Source: Acinetobacter sp. ANC 4173 (GTDB lineage Bacteria > Pseudomonadota > Gammaproteobacteria > Pseudomonadales > Moraxellaceae). Taken from it: DNA of 64,000 nt. The stretch covers positions 46,936-110,935 of the forward strand of contig NZ_SJOF01000015.1 of the NCBI RefSeq assembly GCF_004331255.1, given 5' to 3'. Every line of letters begins with the position of its first letter. Within the stretch, counting starts at the first letter, position 1. The position numbers and the translations under genes are program-made. Positions 43,987 to 53,441 of the stretch are shown in pieces. The notes under the pieces were generated by a model, which was given only the letters and a program-made list of their open reading frames with translations, had not been told where the DNA came from and searched no databases.

Positions 43987-44208
43987 TTAATCTTTTTCTT
44001 CAATCTCTTCTGTATATTCAAATAATTCATTCATCGTACAGTTAAAGTATTTACACAACTTATCAGCAACAGGCAATTCAATACGTACAGCTCGGTCATA
44101 ATACATATTAGTGAGCGTATTCCGATTGATTCCTGTTGCATGCACCACATCACTTAATTTTAAAATTTTTCGATCGCCCATTAGGCTGGATAACTTACAA
44201 GTAATCAT
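43987..44208 (-). CDS. Cro/C1-type (XRE) small repressor
   Basis: The 73-residue protein is almost entirely an HTH_26/Cro-like domain: MGDRKILKLSDVVHATGINR, NTLTNMYYDRAVRIELPVAD, KLCKYFNCTMNELFEY. It looks like a self-regulating phage- or island-type repressor. Two palindromic sites lie 23 and 76 bases upstream, before the divergent gene at 44407. Confidence 0.88.
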   Translation of the reverse strand: MITCKLSSLMGDRKILKLSDVVHATGINRNTLTNMYYDRAVRIELPVADKLCKYFNCTMNELFEYTEEIEEKD

Positions 44209-44230
44209 ATATAGATTTAATTACAAAAAA

Positions 44231-44247
44231 TAACCTGCTGTGGGTTA
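44231..44247. promoter_or_regulatory. Operator-like TAACC-N7-GGTTA, site 1
   Basis: TAACCTGCTGTGGGTTA is palindromic in its outer five bases. It matches the inverse of site 2 (44284-44300) at 16 of 17 positions. Centre-to-centre distance is 53 bp, about five helical turns. Confidence 0.65.
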
Positions 44248-44283
44248 TTTTTAGTTGTTGGCCAAGTAATACTTTGCTAAATT

Positions 44284-44300
44284 TAACCTACAGCAGGTTA
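44284..44300. promoter_or_regulatory. Operator-like TAACC-N7-GGTTA, site 2
   Basis: TAACCTACAGCAGGTTA has perfect 6-bp arms around ACAGC. Together with site 1 it sits in the divergent region between the Cro-like gene and the 82-residue gene. Confidence 0.65.
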
Positions 44301-44406
44301 TTATATCTTTTAGAAAGTATAGTTTATCAATTTCAATTAGATTATAACTTTTTAAATATAAGGATTGAACCAGCATTCGATTATTTTGTGGAGATACCCT
44401 ACTGTG

Positions 44407-44655
44407 ATGCCAGATGAGTTATTGATCAGCCAGCAAGCTCGTGATTTAGGAAATCAATTGATTAAAGAAATAAACATCAATAAGGGTTTTGGAATGGCAT
44501 GCTTTCTTGGTGTTAATTCTTGTTATGATAATCACCAAGCCGTACTTGTTTGGACATTTCAATTATTAGAAAATGAGCCTCAATTAACTGAATTAGCAGA
44601 AATTAAAAAATATTTTCTTTCATTCTTTCCAGATAGCGTCTATCAATTAGCCTAA
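44407..44655 (+). CDS. Small hypothetical protein divergent from the Cro-like gene
   Basis: I start at ATG 44407 (MPDELLISQQARDLGNQLIK), with GGAGA at 44391; a TTG start at 44365 would give 96 residues. The 82-residue product is an alpha/beta protein without recognised motif (FGMACFLGVNSCYDNHQAVL). It is expressed divergently from the Cro-like repressor and probably under its control. The 200 bases after it are AT-rich and empty. Confidence 0.65.
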   Translation: MPDELLISQQARDLGNQLIKEININKGFGMACFLGVNSCYDNHQAVLVWTFQLLENEPQLTELAEIKKYFLSFFPDSVYQLA

Positions 44656-44856
44656 GCTGTATGGAATACATTTTTTTTATACAAAAATTTATTAGAATCA
44701 AATTTAATTCAGTAAGAATCCGTCAAAATAACAAAAAAATAAACACCTTATGTAAGGTATAACTGCACGAACAGTAATTTTCATTACGAAAGCACTTACA
44801 ACATTATTTAAATATTTTATTATTAATTTAAAATAACTTATATAAATATAAAATTA

Positions 44857-46056
44857 TCACTGAACAGTACTTAAATAATCTCCCCACCACTGCATCATTT
44901 CAGTTCGTTGAATTAAATAATCAGCATGATTATAGCTGGCACGTGTACGATTCTTATCAATATGTGAAAGTTGTGCCTCAATCCAATTATCTTGGAACAA
45001 ACCGGAGTCATTCAAAATAGTACTGAAGGTAGAACGTAATCCATGGGAAGAAAGTTGATGTTTGCCATACCCCATCTTACGTATAGCCATATTTAATGTA
45101 TTAAAATGAATCGGGTGATTCTGCTTTCGTGGACTAGCAAAAATGAATTTTTCACCCAATGACCATTGCATAGCATCTTTTAAAATCTCTAAAGCCTGAT
45201 CTGAAAGTGGAACTAAAAAATCTGGAATTTCATGCCCCAGGATAACTTTACGTCGAAACTGTTTAATATGTAGGGCTGGAATCCGCCATATTTTATCTTT
45301 TAAATCAAAATGATGAGGTTCAGCCAATAACAATTCTGCTCCTCGCACCCCCGTATGCAATTTAAACATGAGTGCTTTTTTAATGATGGGATGCGCATCC
45401 AACTTTTGTAATTTATACATAAAATCTGAGATATCTTGCGCTTTTAAATAAGGGTAGTTCTTTTTGATTTTATTATTAACAGCAATTTTATTTAAACCAT
45501 GCGCGATATTGAATTCGCAATAACCCATGGCGACAGCATAGTCATAAATTTGGTTCAAATAACTACAAGCTTTTTTGACAGGTTCTTTGACTTGACGTGA
45601 CTCTATTTTTCTAATTATCGAAACTAGGTCATAGCGCTTAATGTCTTGAAAAGAGAAATCCTGTAGATCCGGATAAATATCTTGTTGTAAACATTTTTCT
45701 GCTAACTGGAGAACACCACAGCGTGGTAAATCATTGAAAGCATTTTTAAGTTTGAACTGTAGCCACTCCTCTCCGACCTGACGAAAGGTAATTAAATTGG
45801 AAACAGTCTCATTTTCAAAACAGAAATTATTGTCTCTAAAATCATCTCTGACTTGTCGTGCCTTTTTCAGCGATAAATCCGGATAAAGCCCTAATTGAAT
45901 TCGGCGGCGTTTCTTGGTTTTTGGATCGGTATAGCGATAACTCCAAGATTTTCTTCCATTGGGTTCAATTTTTAGACTAAGTCCATCCTCATCGGATAAA
46001 AAACAAGTTTTTTCCTTGCAATGAGCTTGGCGAACTTTAATTTCAGTAAGACTCAT
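44857..46056 (-). CDS. Tyrosine-recombinase integrase (P4/IntS type)
   Basis: The 399-residue protein starts with an Arm-DNA-binding domain (DUF4102-like: LTEIKVRQAHCKEKTCFLSD, PNGRKSWSYRYTDPKTKKRR, LGLYPDLSLKKARQ), a SAM-like core-binding part, and a catalytic domain with Arg near 238 (LHTGVRGAE), His-x-x-Arg near 337-340 (SSHGLRST), His near 363 (AQLSHIDKN) and Tyr near 375 (RASYNHADY). It appears full length and active, and would integrate a genomic island. No tRNA or attachment duplication was found beside it. Confidence 0.93.
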   Translation of the reverse strand: MSLTEIKVRQAHCKEKTCFLSDEDGLSLKIEPNGRKSWSYRYTDPKTKKRRRIQLGLYPDLSLKKARQVRDDFRDNNFCFENETVSNLITFRQVGEEWLQFKLKNAFNDLPRCGVLQLAEKCLQQDIYPDLQDFSFQDIKRYDLVSIIRKIESRQVKEPVKKACSYLNQIYDYAVAMGYCEFNIAHGLNKIAVNNKIKKNYPYLKAQDISDFMYKLQKLDAHPIIKKALMFKLHTGVRGAELLLAEPHHFDLKDKIWRIPALHIKQFRRKVILGHEIPDFLVPLSDQALEILKDAMQWSLGEKFIFASPRKQNHPIHFNTLNMAIRKMGYGKHQLSSHGLRSTFSTILNDSGLFQDNWIEAQLSHIDKNRTRASYNHADYLIQRTEMMQWWGDYLSTVQ

Positions 46057-46120
46057 GAGATTTGAATGAAACCTATCAATGGACTGATCAGATCAATTAT
46101 ATCAAAATAGGAGAAAATAT

Positions 46121-46147
46121 ATATGATGCGTATGGTACGCATCATAT
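46121..46147. promoter_or_regulatory. 27-bp palindrome upstream of the integrase gene
   Basis: ATATGATGCGTA and TACGCATCATAT are perfect 12-bp arms with a 3-base centre TGG. It lies 64 bases before the integrase start. It may be an operator for integrase control, a recombinase core site, or a hairpin. Confidence 0.5.
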
Positions 46148-46329
46148 AAAATTGTAATATATTGTTTTACATATTTATTATTAACAATTCTAAGGTTTTA
46201 GTAACCATCATGAGTACCACTTCTACTTTTAGTTCCCAACAATGAACTTTTATGTAATCAATTTTAAATACGTCTTATGAAGCTAATTATTTAAATTCCT
46301 AGATGACTTCCTCTACCTTTTATTAGCAT

Positions 46330-46638
46330 TTTCATATTTGGATGAGACTTTGAACAAAGCTAGTGACCATACGTAAAGACAGATGGAATAAGGATTTAAT
46401 CACTAAACAACATTAGATTGCTGTGTCAGAGTAAATTTGATTTCGACCTTGTTTATCAGTTATTTGCACATACCATTGAGCTTGGGAATCAAACCGAACG
46501 GCAATATTTCCACGATAAAAGAGAGCTGAGTTGTATGAAGAGCAGTTGAGAGTACGGTAAATTTTAGGGGTAGGCTTATTCATTTGAAAATTATATTGTC
46601 AAATAATTTGTTAACGGTAGGTTTGTGCAACAAAGCTA
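46330..46638 (-). mobile_element. Degenerate IS5-family remnant (third copy)
   Basis: The sequence follows the order of the 321-bp repeats (ACTTTGAACAAAGC, GTGACCATACGTAAAGA, GGCTTATTCATTTGAAAATT, GGTTTGTGCAACAAAGC) but with many substitutions. Its right end is the usual IS903-type end. No transposase frame remains. The 270 bases before it, apart from the palindrome, show no gene. Confidence 0.75.
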
Positions 46639-46643
46639 TTTTT

Positions 46644-47513
46644 TTAATAAGCAATTGATTGTCTTAGAGTCTTCACTAAAAGGTCATATAAATGATCAAC
46701 CGCTTTTGAATTCAAAGATGCTCGACTTCGATAAACAGAGGTTTCCATGGGCTCTAATGGGCCTAATCCATGCTCTGCTCCCAAAATCTCTAAATGTTTA
46801 GGTGCACTACATTGAGTAAAGACAGCTACAGCCAACCCACTTTCAACCGCTGCAATTTGTCCAATTAGACTTGAACTATTATAAACTACACGATATCGAC
46901 GACCTTGCAATGCAAGTGAGTTGATTGCACTTTTTTTGGCTAAACTTGTACTCTCATAAACGGCAATTGGTATCGGATCTTCACGCCATAATTCAAATTG
47001 TGGCGAACCAACCCAAACCATAGGTTCATGGAACAATAAGGTACCTTGACGAACGTTATCTCTTGAAATTAATGCTAAGTCTATCTCCCCATTTTCAACA
47101 CGCGGGATTAATGAAGTAGATTGTTCACAAATCAATTCTATTTCAACCCCACTATAACGAGGTGCAAAACGCTTAAGTACAGGAGTTAAATATTTTGCTG
47201 CATAGTCATCGGGTACACCAAGTCTAATCCGACCTGTTAATTCTTCACTATGAAATGCCATTTGTGTTTCATGATGCAAATCTAATATACGCCGTGCATA
47301 ACCTAAAAGAATTTGTCCTTCAGACGTAAGCTGAATTTGTCTATGAGTCCGAATCAAAAGTTGACATTCTAAAGCTGCTTCTAATTTTTTTAATTGCATG
47401 CTGACCGCTGATTGTGAACGGTATAGCTCAGGTGCCGCACTTGAAAGAGAACCTGTATCCACAACTGTGACAAAACATTTGAGCCAATCAATCTGTAAGT
47501 TTTGTAGATTCAT
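46644..47513 (-). CDS. LysR-family transcriptional regulator
   Basis: The 289-residue protein has the LysR helix-turn-helix at about 8-65 (CFVTVVDTGSLSSAAPELYR, SQSAVSMQLKKLEAALECQL) and a complete effector domain (RIRLGVPDDYAAKYLTPVLK). It diverges from azlC at 47690 with 176 bp between, so it is the likely regulator of the azlCD exporter. The ligand is probably an amino acid, by context. Confidence 0.92.
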   Translation of the reverse strand: MNLQNLQIDWLKCFVTVVDTGSLSSAAPELYRSQSAVSMQLKKLEAALECQLLIRTHRQIQLTSEGQILLGYARRILDLHHETQMAFHSEELTGRIRLGVPDDYAAKYLTPVLKRFAPRYSGVEIELICEQSTSLIPRVENGEIDLALISRDNVRQGTLLFHEPMVWVGSPQFELWREDPIPIAVYESTSLAKKSAINSLALQGRRYRVVYNSSSLIGQIAAVESGLAVAVFTQCSAPKHLEILGAEHGLGPLEPMETSVYRSRASLNSKAVDHLYDLLVKTLRQSIAY

Positions 47514-47689
47514 GCTTGCGATTATTTATTCGATTTTCGAATAGTATATAAGAAAATTATGCGCTTTTCTTTACTAATCTTTAAATTCATAATTCATCTG
47601 AAGGCACATTAAATGTTGCTTTTCAGCTTTGTAAACAGCCTATCCCTCTTTAATACCCCCCACAAACCATTTAAATAGCTAAGGAAATC

Positions 47690-48397
47690 ATGGTGCATCA
47701 TATCGAACAGAATACTTATTCATTAAATTCTGCTGAAATTTGGTCAGGTTTTAAGAGTCTTCTGCCAATTTCATGTTTTGTGGCAATTTTCGGTGCTGCC
47801 TTTGGATTAGCAGCAACCCAAGTTGGACTCGACAACAGCACGATTATGTCGATGAGTACATTTGTCTTTGCGGGCGCATCACAATTCGCCACTCTAGATC
47901 TTTGGGGTGAAAAAATATCGCTCATCCCCTTAATGGTCACTGTTTTTTTTATTAATGCTCGACATCTATTAATGGGGGCATCTCTTTATCCTTGGCTTCG
48001 CCATTTACCTCCTATTAAACGATACAGTATTTTACTGGTCATTTCTGATGCGAATTGGGCACTTTCCTTACAAGCATTTAATCGTGGGGAATCAGGTATA
48101 GGGCTTCTGTTTGGTGGAGGCATTGCCCTCTGGCTTGCTTGGATTTTGGGCACTGGGCTTGGTTTATATTTTGGCAATGTTATACACAATCCAACATTGC
48201 TGGGATTAGATATGGTAATGGCCTGTTTCCTACTCTCCATGGTTGTAGGTGGTCAAAAAAATCTGAGAATACTCATCATCTGGACAGCCGCAGCTTGTAG
48301 TTCATTATTGGCTTATTGGTATTTACCCGAAAACAGTCATGTTGTTGTAGGTGCCTTAGTGGGTGGAATCGTAGGAATTTTCTGGAAAGAGAAATAA
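47690..48397 (+). CDS. azlC: AzlC-family branched-chain amino acid exporter, large subunit
   Basis: The 235-residue membrane protein matches AzlC: LLPISCFVAIFGAAFGLAAT, STFVFAGASQFATLDLWGEK, INARHLLMGASLYPWLRHLP, and several C-terminal helices. With AzlD it forms an exporter for branched-chain amino acids and analogues, like YgaZH/BrnFE. The azlD start is only two bases after its stop. Confidence 0.93.
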   Translation: MVHHIEQNTYSLNSAEIWSGFKSLLPISCFVAIFGAAFGLAATQVGLDNSTIMSMSTFVFAGASQFATLDLWGEKISLIPLMVTVFFINARHLLMGASLYPWLRHLPPIKRYSILLVISDANWALSLQAFNRGESGIGLLFGGGIALWLAWILGTGLGLYFGNVIHNPTLLGLDMVMACFLLSMVVGGQKNLRILIIWTAAACSSLLAYWYLPENSHVVVGALVGGIVGIFWKEK

Positions 48398-48399
48398 GC

Positions 48400-48714
48400 A
48401 TGAATGTAGAAATTAGCACCACTTATACGTTGATTATTATTTCTATTATGGCCATTGTGACATTAGCCACGCGTTGGGGTGGTGTTCTGATTATGTCCTA
48501 TGTTCCGATTAGTGATCGGGTACAACGATTCATTAATGCGATGTCTGGATCTGTACTCGTGGCACTTTTAGCACCAATCGCTATTGAAGGTGATCATGGC
48601 GCACGTTTAGCATTGCTCACGACATTAATCCTGATGTTAGTATCTAAAAAACCACTGTTGGCGATTGCAGCAGGAATATTAGCAGCAGCATTATTTCGCC
48701 AATATACAACATAA
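48400..48714 (+). CDS. azlD: AzlD-family branched-chain amino acid exporter, small subunit
   Basis: I start at ATG 48400 (MNVEISTTYTLIIISIMAIV), two bases after azlC; the open frame extends 28 codons further upstream within azlC but that part is not protein-like. The 104-residue product has four membrane helices with the AzlD pattern TLATRWGGVLIMSYVPISDR and NAMSGSVLVALLAPIAIEGD. It pairs with AzlC. Confidence 0.93.
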   Translation: MNVEISTTYTLIIISIMAIVTLATRWGGVLIMSYVPISDRVQRFINAMSGSVLVALLAPIAIEGDHGARLALLTTLILMLVSKKPLLAIAAGILAAALFRQYTT

Positions 48715-48786
48715 CCAATTGAATAATTTTAATTATTGTTAAAAAATTAAAACAAAATAAATTTAATATGATTCAATGTTAAAAAA

Positions 48787-48818
48787 TAAAAAAGCCTGTC
48801 ATCAAGCAGGCTTTTTTA
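48787..48818. terminator. Terminator shared by azlCD and the convergent aminotransferase gene
   Basis: AAAAAAGCCTG and CAGGCTTTTTT form a strong stem with an 8-base loop, and work in both directions. It lies between the azlD stop (48714) and the aminotransferase stop (48835). Confidence 0.9.
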
Positions 48819-48834
48819 AATTAAGTCGAATAAA

Positions 48835-50127
48835 TTAGTCTCTCATTTGAATAAGATAATCCCAACTTGCTTTTTCAATACACGTCGCAATAATTTCTAT
48901 TGTTAGCTTTAATTCATCTAACTCTGGATATGATGGTGCAATCCTAAGCTGAGCATCTTCAGGGTCTATGCCATATGGAAAACAAGCCCCCGGGGTTGAA
49001 AAAATAATTCCTGCTTGTTTTGCAAGTTCAACTATTTTTTTGGCCGTACCAGAAATCACATTCAAACTAATAAAATAGCCTCCGTTCGGACGAGTCCAAT
49101 CAGCAATTCCATATGGGCTAAGCTTAGAGCCAAAAATATCATGGATCATATCAAACTTGGGTTTTAAAACTTTACGATGTTCTTGCATGAGGAGTTTAAT
49201 ATGAGAAGCATCTTTTAAAAAACGGAATTGTTTAAGCTGATTCACTTTATCTGGCCCAACATTACGAATAGACGCCGCTTTTAACCACCAATTTATATTG
49301 GCTTTAGACCCAGCTAGAAATGCAATACCATGTCCGGGTAATGTCATTTTAGATGTTGATGCAAATATCAGAGCACGGTTTTCATGATTGTATTGAACAC
49401 ATGCATGATAAATATTTTTGATTTCTTTCTCCGTTTCACCAATGTCATGAACCATATAAGCATTATCCCAAAACAGCCTAAAATCTTTTGCTGCTGTCGG
49501 CATGGAAGCTAAAGCATCTATGACATCATTCGAATATACAGTTCCTGTTGGATTACTATACTTTGGCACACACCACATCCCTTTAATAGACGCATCATTT
49601 GCAACCAATATCTTAATAGCTTCGATATCTGGCCCATCGTCAAGCATAGCCACTGAAATCATTCGGATACCCAAATGTTCGCAGATTGCAAAATGTCGAT
49701 CATAGCCGGGAACTGCACAAATAAATGCGATACCCTGTTCTTCATTACACCAAGGCTTTTCACTATCGGGTGTGCCAAACAGCCATGCTTGAACGACACA
49801 TTCATACATCAAAGCCAAACTAGAAGGAGCATGTGCCACGATTTGCTCAGCTGGCAAACCTATAAATGATGAAAATAAACGACGAAGTTCAATTAATCCT
49901 TGATGACCTCCATAATTTCGGCAGTCTAAACCATCTTCATTAAGGTAGGGTTCTATCAACGGCTGATCTAATAAAGTCTGCGAAAGTCCAAGTTGTAATT
50001 GGGATGGAATGCCACGAGAGATGTTGATATTTAGGTTCAAATTACAGTAATTTTCAAACTCTGCATCTACACGTCTCTTTTGCTGGATTAAAAACTCTTT
50101 TGAAAACAAAGGAAGTGGAAAATTCAT
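48835..50127 (-). CDS. PLP-dependent aminotransferase (MocR/AspT-like class I)
   Basis: The 430-residue protein matches the aminotransferase subgroup of large aspartate transaminases: ISRGIPSQLQLGLSQ, EDGLDCRNYGGHQGLIELR, GMWCVPKYSNPTGTVYS (with the PLP-contact Asn), FWDNAYMVHDIGE, and the Schiff-base Lys in FASTSKMTLPGHGIAFLAGS. It transfers amino groups between an amino acid and a 2-oxo acid; aspartate is typical. It shares strand with the DHA2 pump gene 28 bases upstream. Confidence 0.9.
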   Translation of the reverse strand: MNFPLPLFSKEFLIQQKRRVDAEFENYCNLNLNINISRGIPSQLQLGLSQTLLDQPLIEPYLNEDGLDCRNYGGHQGLIELRRLFSSFIGLPAEQIVAHAPSSLALMYECVVQAWLFGTPDSEKPWCNEEQGIAFICAVPGYDRHFAICEHLGIRMISVAMLDDGPDIEAIKILVANDASIKGMWCVPKYSNPTGTVYSNDVIDALASMPTAAKDFRLFWDNAYMVHDIGETEKEIKNIYHACVQYNHENRALIFASTSKMTLPGHGIAFLAGSKANINWWLKAASIRNVGPDKVNQLKQFRFLKDASHIKLLMQEHRKVLKPKFDMIHDIFGSKLSPYGIADWTRPNGGYFISLNVISGTAKKIVELAKQAGIIFSTPGACFPYGIDPEDAQLRIAPSYPELDELKLTIEIIATCIEKASWDYLIQMRD

Positions 50128-50154
50128 TAGATAACTCTTATATAAAATAATCTA

Positions 50155-51579
50155 TTAATTCATTTTTGGTTTTTTCAAACGATGTAAGCTAAAAATACAA
50201 CCTAAAGCTGCACAGATACTCCCCAACCATATTGCGATTTCAGGTCCATCCTGATTCCATATATGAAAACATTGAGCCACTAATGCAGCGCCACAGGTTT
50301 GTCCTAATAATCGAGAAACTGCAACGATGCCACTGGCTCCGCCACTTCTATGTGTCGGTGCATTACTCATGATTGCTTTCATATTCGGTGCTTGGAATAA
50401 GCCGAATCCAAGCCCACAGACCGTCAAACGCCACACAATGGAAAAGGACTCAGGGCTTAGTGATAACGTTGTTAAAGACCACATTCCTAAACTGAGTATG
50501 AATAATCCGAGGCTACAGAGAATGCCCGCAGAAAATCGATCACTTAATGGACTCACTACGACTGCCATGACCGCAACAACAATAGGCCACGCGGGCAGTA
50601 GAAAGCCTATACTGATGAGTGAGATCCCTAGAGTATTTTGAAAAAGAAAAGGTAGTGAAATAAAGGCCAATGCTTGTGTTGCAAAAGCACTGATCGATGT
50701 CAATGAGGACAAACCAATAATCGGAATACGTAATAAATCAATGGAAAGAATGGGTGCAGAATGATTGGCTTGTAATTTAAGCAAACCCAATAGGCAAGCT
50801 ATACTCAGTATCATTGACATCACTGTTTTAGAGATATCATCTGGGTTTTCAAATGAACACAAACTAAAAGTGAACAGCCCCAGAAAAGCAGTACACAGTA
50901 CACCTGATAAAATATCAAAGCGTAAAGCCTGCCCTTTTACAAAAGGTAGATAATGCACGGATAAAATAAGTGCAATTAATCCGACTGGCAGGTTCAATAA
51001 GAACAACCAGTGCCAAGTCGTAAACGATAAAATAATCGAAGCAAATAATGGTCCTAATGCAAAACCTACCGCAACCACTAAGGCATTTAGGCTTAAACCT
51101 CGACCTAACCGTTTAAGCGGATAAATATGCCGTATAAAGGCCGTATTTACACTCATGATGGCTGCTGCGCCAATCCCTTGAAGTACTCGACCAAAGACCA
51201 ATCCATCTAGAGATGTTGCAAGTCCACAAATGAGAGATGCTATACAAAATAGGATTAGACCATCAATATAGATGCGTCGATAACCAATTGATTCACCTAA
51301 AGCTGAAAAGGGTAATAGTGTAGCAATCATTGCAATTTGATAAGCATTTGCTACCCAAATCACTGAAGCTTCAGCAACTTGTAAATCCTTCACAATATGA
51401 GGAAGTGCTGTATTACTTATCGTTGTATCGAGACTTGCAAGTGTGACAGCTGTCATTAATGCAAACATAGCCATTCGACGTTGATGAGCATTGATATAAA
51501 CTTCGTTGTCTATAGCAACAGAGGTTGAGAGATTCATGATGCATTCAGAATGATGTTTGCGATTAGACATTATCGCCAT
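50155..51579 (-). CDS. DHA2-family MFS drug/proton antiporter (14 TM)
   Basis: The 474-residue protein has the DHA2 signature: ALMTAVTLASLDTTISNTAL, ALPHIVKDLQVAEASVIWVA, GRVLQGIGAAAIMSVNTAFI and 14 hydrophobic segments. It is like SmvA/QacA/EmrB-type pumps without a visible membrane-fusion partner. Met16 (MNLSTSVAID) is a plausible alternative start. The divergent LysR gene at 51654 is a likely regulator. Confidence 0.9.
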   Translation of the reverse strand: MAIMSNRKHHSECIMNLSTSVAIDNEVYINAHQRRMAMFALMTAVTLASLDTTISNTALPHIVKDLQVAEASVIWVANAYQIAMIATLLPFSALGESIGYRRIYIDGLILFCIASLICGLATSLDGLVFGRVLQGIGAAAIMSVNTAFIRHIYPLKRLGRGLSLNALVVAVGFALGPLFASIILSFTTWHWLFLLNLPVGLIALILSVHYLPFVKGQALRFDILSGVLCTAFLGLFTFSLCSFENPDDISKTVMSMILSIACLLGLLKLQANHSAPILSIDLLRIPIIGLSSLTSISAFATQALAFISLPFLFQNTLGISLISIGFLLPAWPIVVAVMAVVVSPLSDRFSAGILCSLGLFILSLGMWSLTTLSLSPESFSIVWRLTVCGLGFGLFQAPNMKAIMSNAPTHRSGGASGIVAVSRLLGQTCGAALVAQCFHIWNQDGPEIAIWLGSICAALGCIFSLHRLKKPKMN

Positions 51580-51653
51580 GCAACTACTATCTTTCTAATG
51601 AATATTAAATATAGTAAAATTCATAAAACAAATAGTGGTTAGATTTAAATCTC

Positions 51654-52580
51654 GTGAATCTAAGAACAATAGATCTGAATTTGTTAGTTGCACTAGATGC
51701 TTTGCTGACAGAAAGGCATGTGACCCGTGCCGCTGCAAAGGTTTGCTTAAGCCAACCTGCCATGAGTAATGCATTAAAGCGCTTACGTTATTTATTACAA
51801 GACGATCTGCTGATTCGTACCTCACAAGGAATGGAAGCAACGCCGCGTGCCTTAGAACTCATTGAGCCTGTTCGCCAAATTTTACATCAGGCAGAAAGAT
51901 TACTTGAATCAGCAATGTTTTTTGACCCTTACCAGTCTACGATGCAATTAAGACTGCGGATGTCCGATGTTTTAGAATATTTGTTATTGCCCGGTCTATT
52001 TAAAATTTTAGAAAAAGAAGCACCTAAAATCCGATTAGACATTACCCATATCTCCCCTATTGATACCATTTTGGCATTAGAAAACGACCAAATCGATTTA
52101 GCCATCAGTATGGATTTAAATCACTCCAGCACCATCAAGTCAGAAGACTTGTTTCAAGATCGTATGGTCTGTGTCATGTCTGAAACCCATCCTTTAAGCA
52201 AAGAGAAACTCACTTTAGAAAACTTTTTAGCACAAGAACATTTAAAGGTTTCAATGAGCCCAATTGATGGTCGTTATGTTGACACAGCATTATCGAAATT
52301 AGGTCGTTTCAGAAATGTTTCTGTGAATACCCCTCACTGGTTAGTTGTGCCTCAACTATTAAGACATTCATCAATGATATCGGTCATGTCAGAACATCTG
52401 GTCAAAAAAGCAGGTCGAAAACTCATTTATAAAGAACTTCCTTTTGATAGTGATAAGTTTAACTGGTCAATGTATTGGCACCGTCGTAATGATGCTACAC
52501 CTGCCCAGTGTTGGCTACGATCTAAAATCATGGAAGTTGCTCATAATATACAGTTTGCGAATGAGGACAGTAAAAAATGA
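51654..52580 (+). CDS. LysR-family transcriptional regulator (NodD/NahR-like)
   Basis: The 308-residue protein starts with GTG (MNLRTIDLNLLVALDALLTE), with helix-turn-helix HVTRAAAKVCLSQPAMSNAL and effector domain including LRLRMSDVLEYLLLPGLFKI. Its stop overlaps the hydrolase gene by four bases, so the two are coupled. It diverges from the DHA2 pump gene at 75 bases, so it may control both pump and hydrolase. Confidence 0.92.
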   Translation: MNLRTIDLNLLVALDALLTERHVTRAAAKVCLSQPAMSNALKRLRYLLQDDLLIRTSQGMEATPRALELIEPVRQILHQAERLLESAMFFDPYQSTMQLRLRMSDVLEYLLLPGLFKILEKEAPKIRLDITHISPIDTILALENDQIDLAISMDLNHSSTIKSEDLFQDRMVCVMSETHPLSKEKLTLENFLAQEHLKVSMSPIDGRYVDTALSKLGRFRNVSVNTPHWLVVPQLLRHSSMISVMSEHLVKKAGRKLIYKELPFDSDKFNWSMYWHRRNDATPAQCWLRSKIMEVAHNIQFANEDSKK

Positions 52581-53284
52581 TTTCAATGAATGAGAATCAG
52601 GTATCTGTGGTCTTAATTCCGGGTTTTATGTTGGATGAATCGCTTTGGGATGAAGTGGTTGATGAAATGCCTAAAGAGTGGAATACGTTAAGAGCAAATT
52701 TATCGAAAGGTGAAACCATCGCAGAGATTGCTCAAAACATTGCTCAAAATGCTCCACAAAAATTTATCGTCATTGGTTTTTCATTAGGCGGATATATTGC
52801 AAGATCTTTAGCTGAACAATTTCCTGAAAGAGTTGCAGGCCTTATACTGATTGCTTCTTCAATGCGTCCAGATAGTCAGCAGCAAAAAGAACATAAATTA
52901 GCTGCGATTAAACTGAATTCTAAAGAAAAATTTCGTGGCTTAAGTTCGATTTCTATTTTAAAAACACTACATCCATCAAATACGAACAATAAATTTCTTG
53001 TAAAAAGAATTCAGGAAATGGGCAAAAAATTGGGCTATGACGCATTTGTTAAGCAATCCATGCTCAACAGAAATGTATATGACATGAGTAAAATTAAATG
53101 CCCAACCTTGATTATATCTGGTGCTCAAGATCAGGTTCGCTCAACTGAGGAAGCAATCGAGTTAAATGATCAAATTCTAAATGCTCGTTTAGAGACAATC
53201 GATAATACTGGTCATATGATTCCGATTGAACAACCTAAGGTACTGGTATCTCTCATCTTTAATTGGCTAAAAGATCTAAATTAG
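52577..53284 (+). CDS. Alpha/beta hydrolase
   Basis: The 235-residue protein has the alpha/beta hydrolase fold: oxyanion region LIPGFMLDESLWDEVV, nucleophile elbow VIGFSLGGYIA (Ser about 74), Asp in IISGAQDQVRS and His in NTGHMIPIEQ. It is small and has no signal peptide. Met4 (MNENQV) at 52586 is an alternative start. Co-transcription with a LysR gene suggests a detoxifying or catabolic esterase; the substrate is unknown. Confidence 0.9.
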   Translation: MISMNENQVSVVLIPGFMLDESLWDEVVDEMPKEWNTLRANLSKGETIAEIAQNIAQNAPQKFIVIGFSLGGYIARSLAEQFPERVAGLILIASSMRPDSQQQKEHKLAAIKLNSKEKFRGLSSISILKTLHPSNTNNKFLVKRIQEMGKKLGYDAFVKQSMLNRNVYDMSKIKCPTLIISGAQDQVRSTEEAIELNDQILNARLETIDNTGHMIPIEQPKVLVSLIFNWLKDLN

Positions 53285-53349
53285 ACATATCGACACAATA
53301 TTTTCTTTACTTTAAATACATCAAAATTTAGTATCCGCAGAATATGCAA

Positions 53350-53380
53350 CAAAAACCCTGACACCCTATCAGGGTTTTTG
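53350..53380. terminator. Bidirectional terminator
   Basis: AAAAACCCTGA and TCAGGGTTTTT form an 11-bp stem with a 7-base loop. It lies between the hydrolase stop and the convergent panB stop and could serve both. Confidence 0.9.
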
Positions 53381-53441
53381 TATTTGATGTTTTGGTATAA
53401 ATTATAACTATAGAAAAATGCTTAAATTAAAGACTGAAAAA

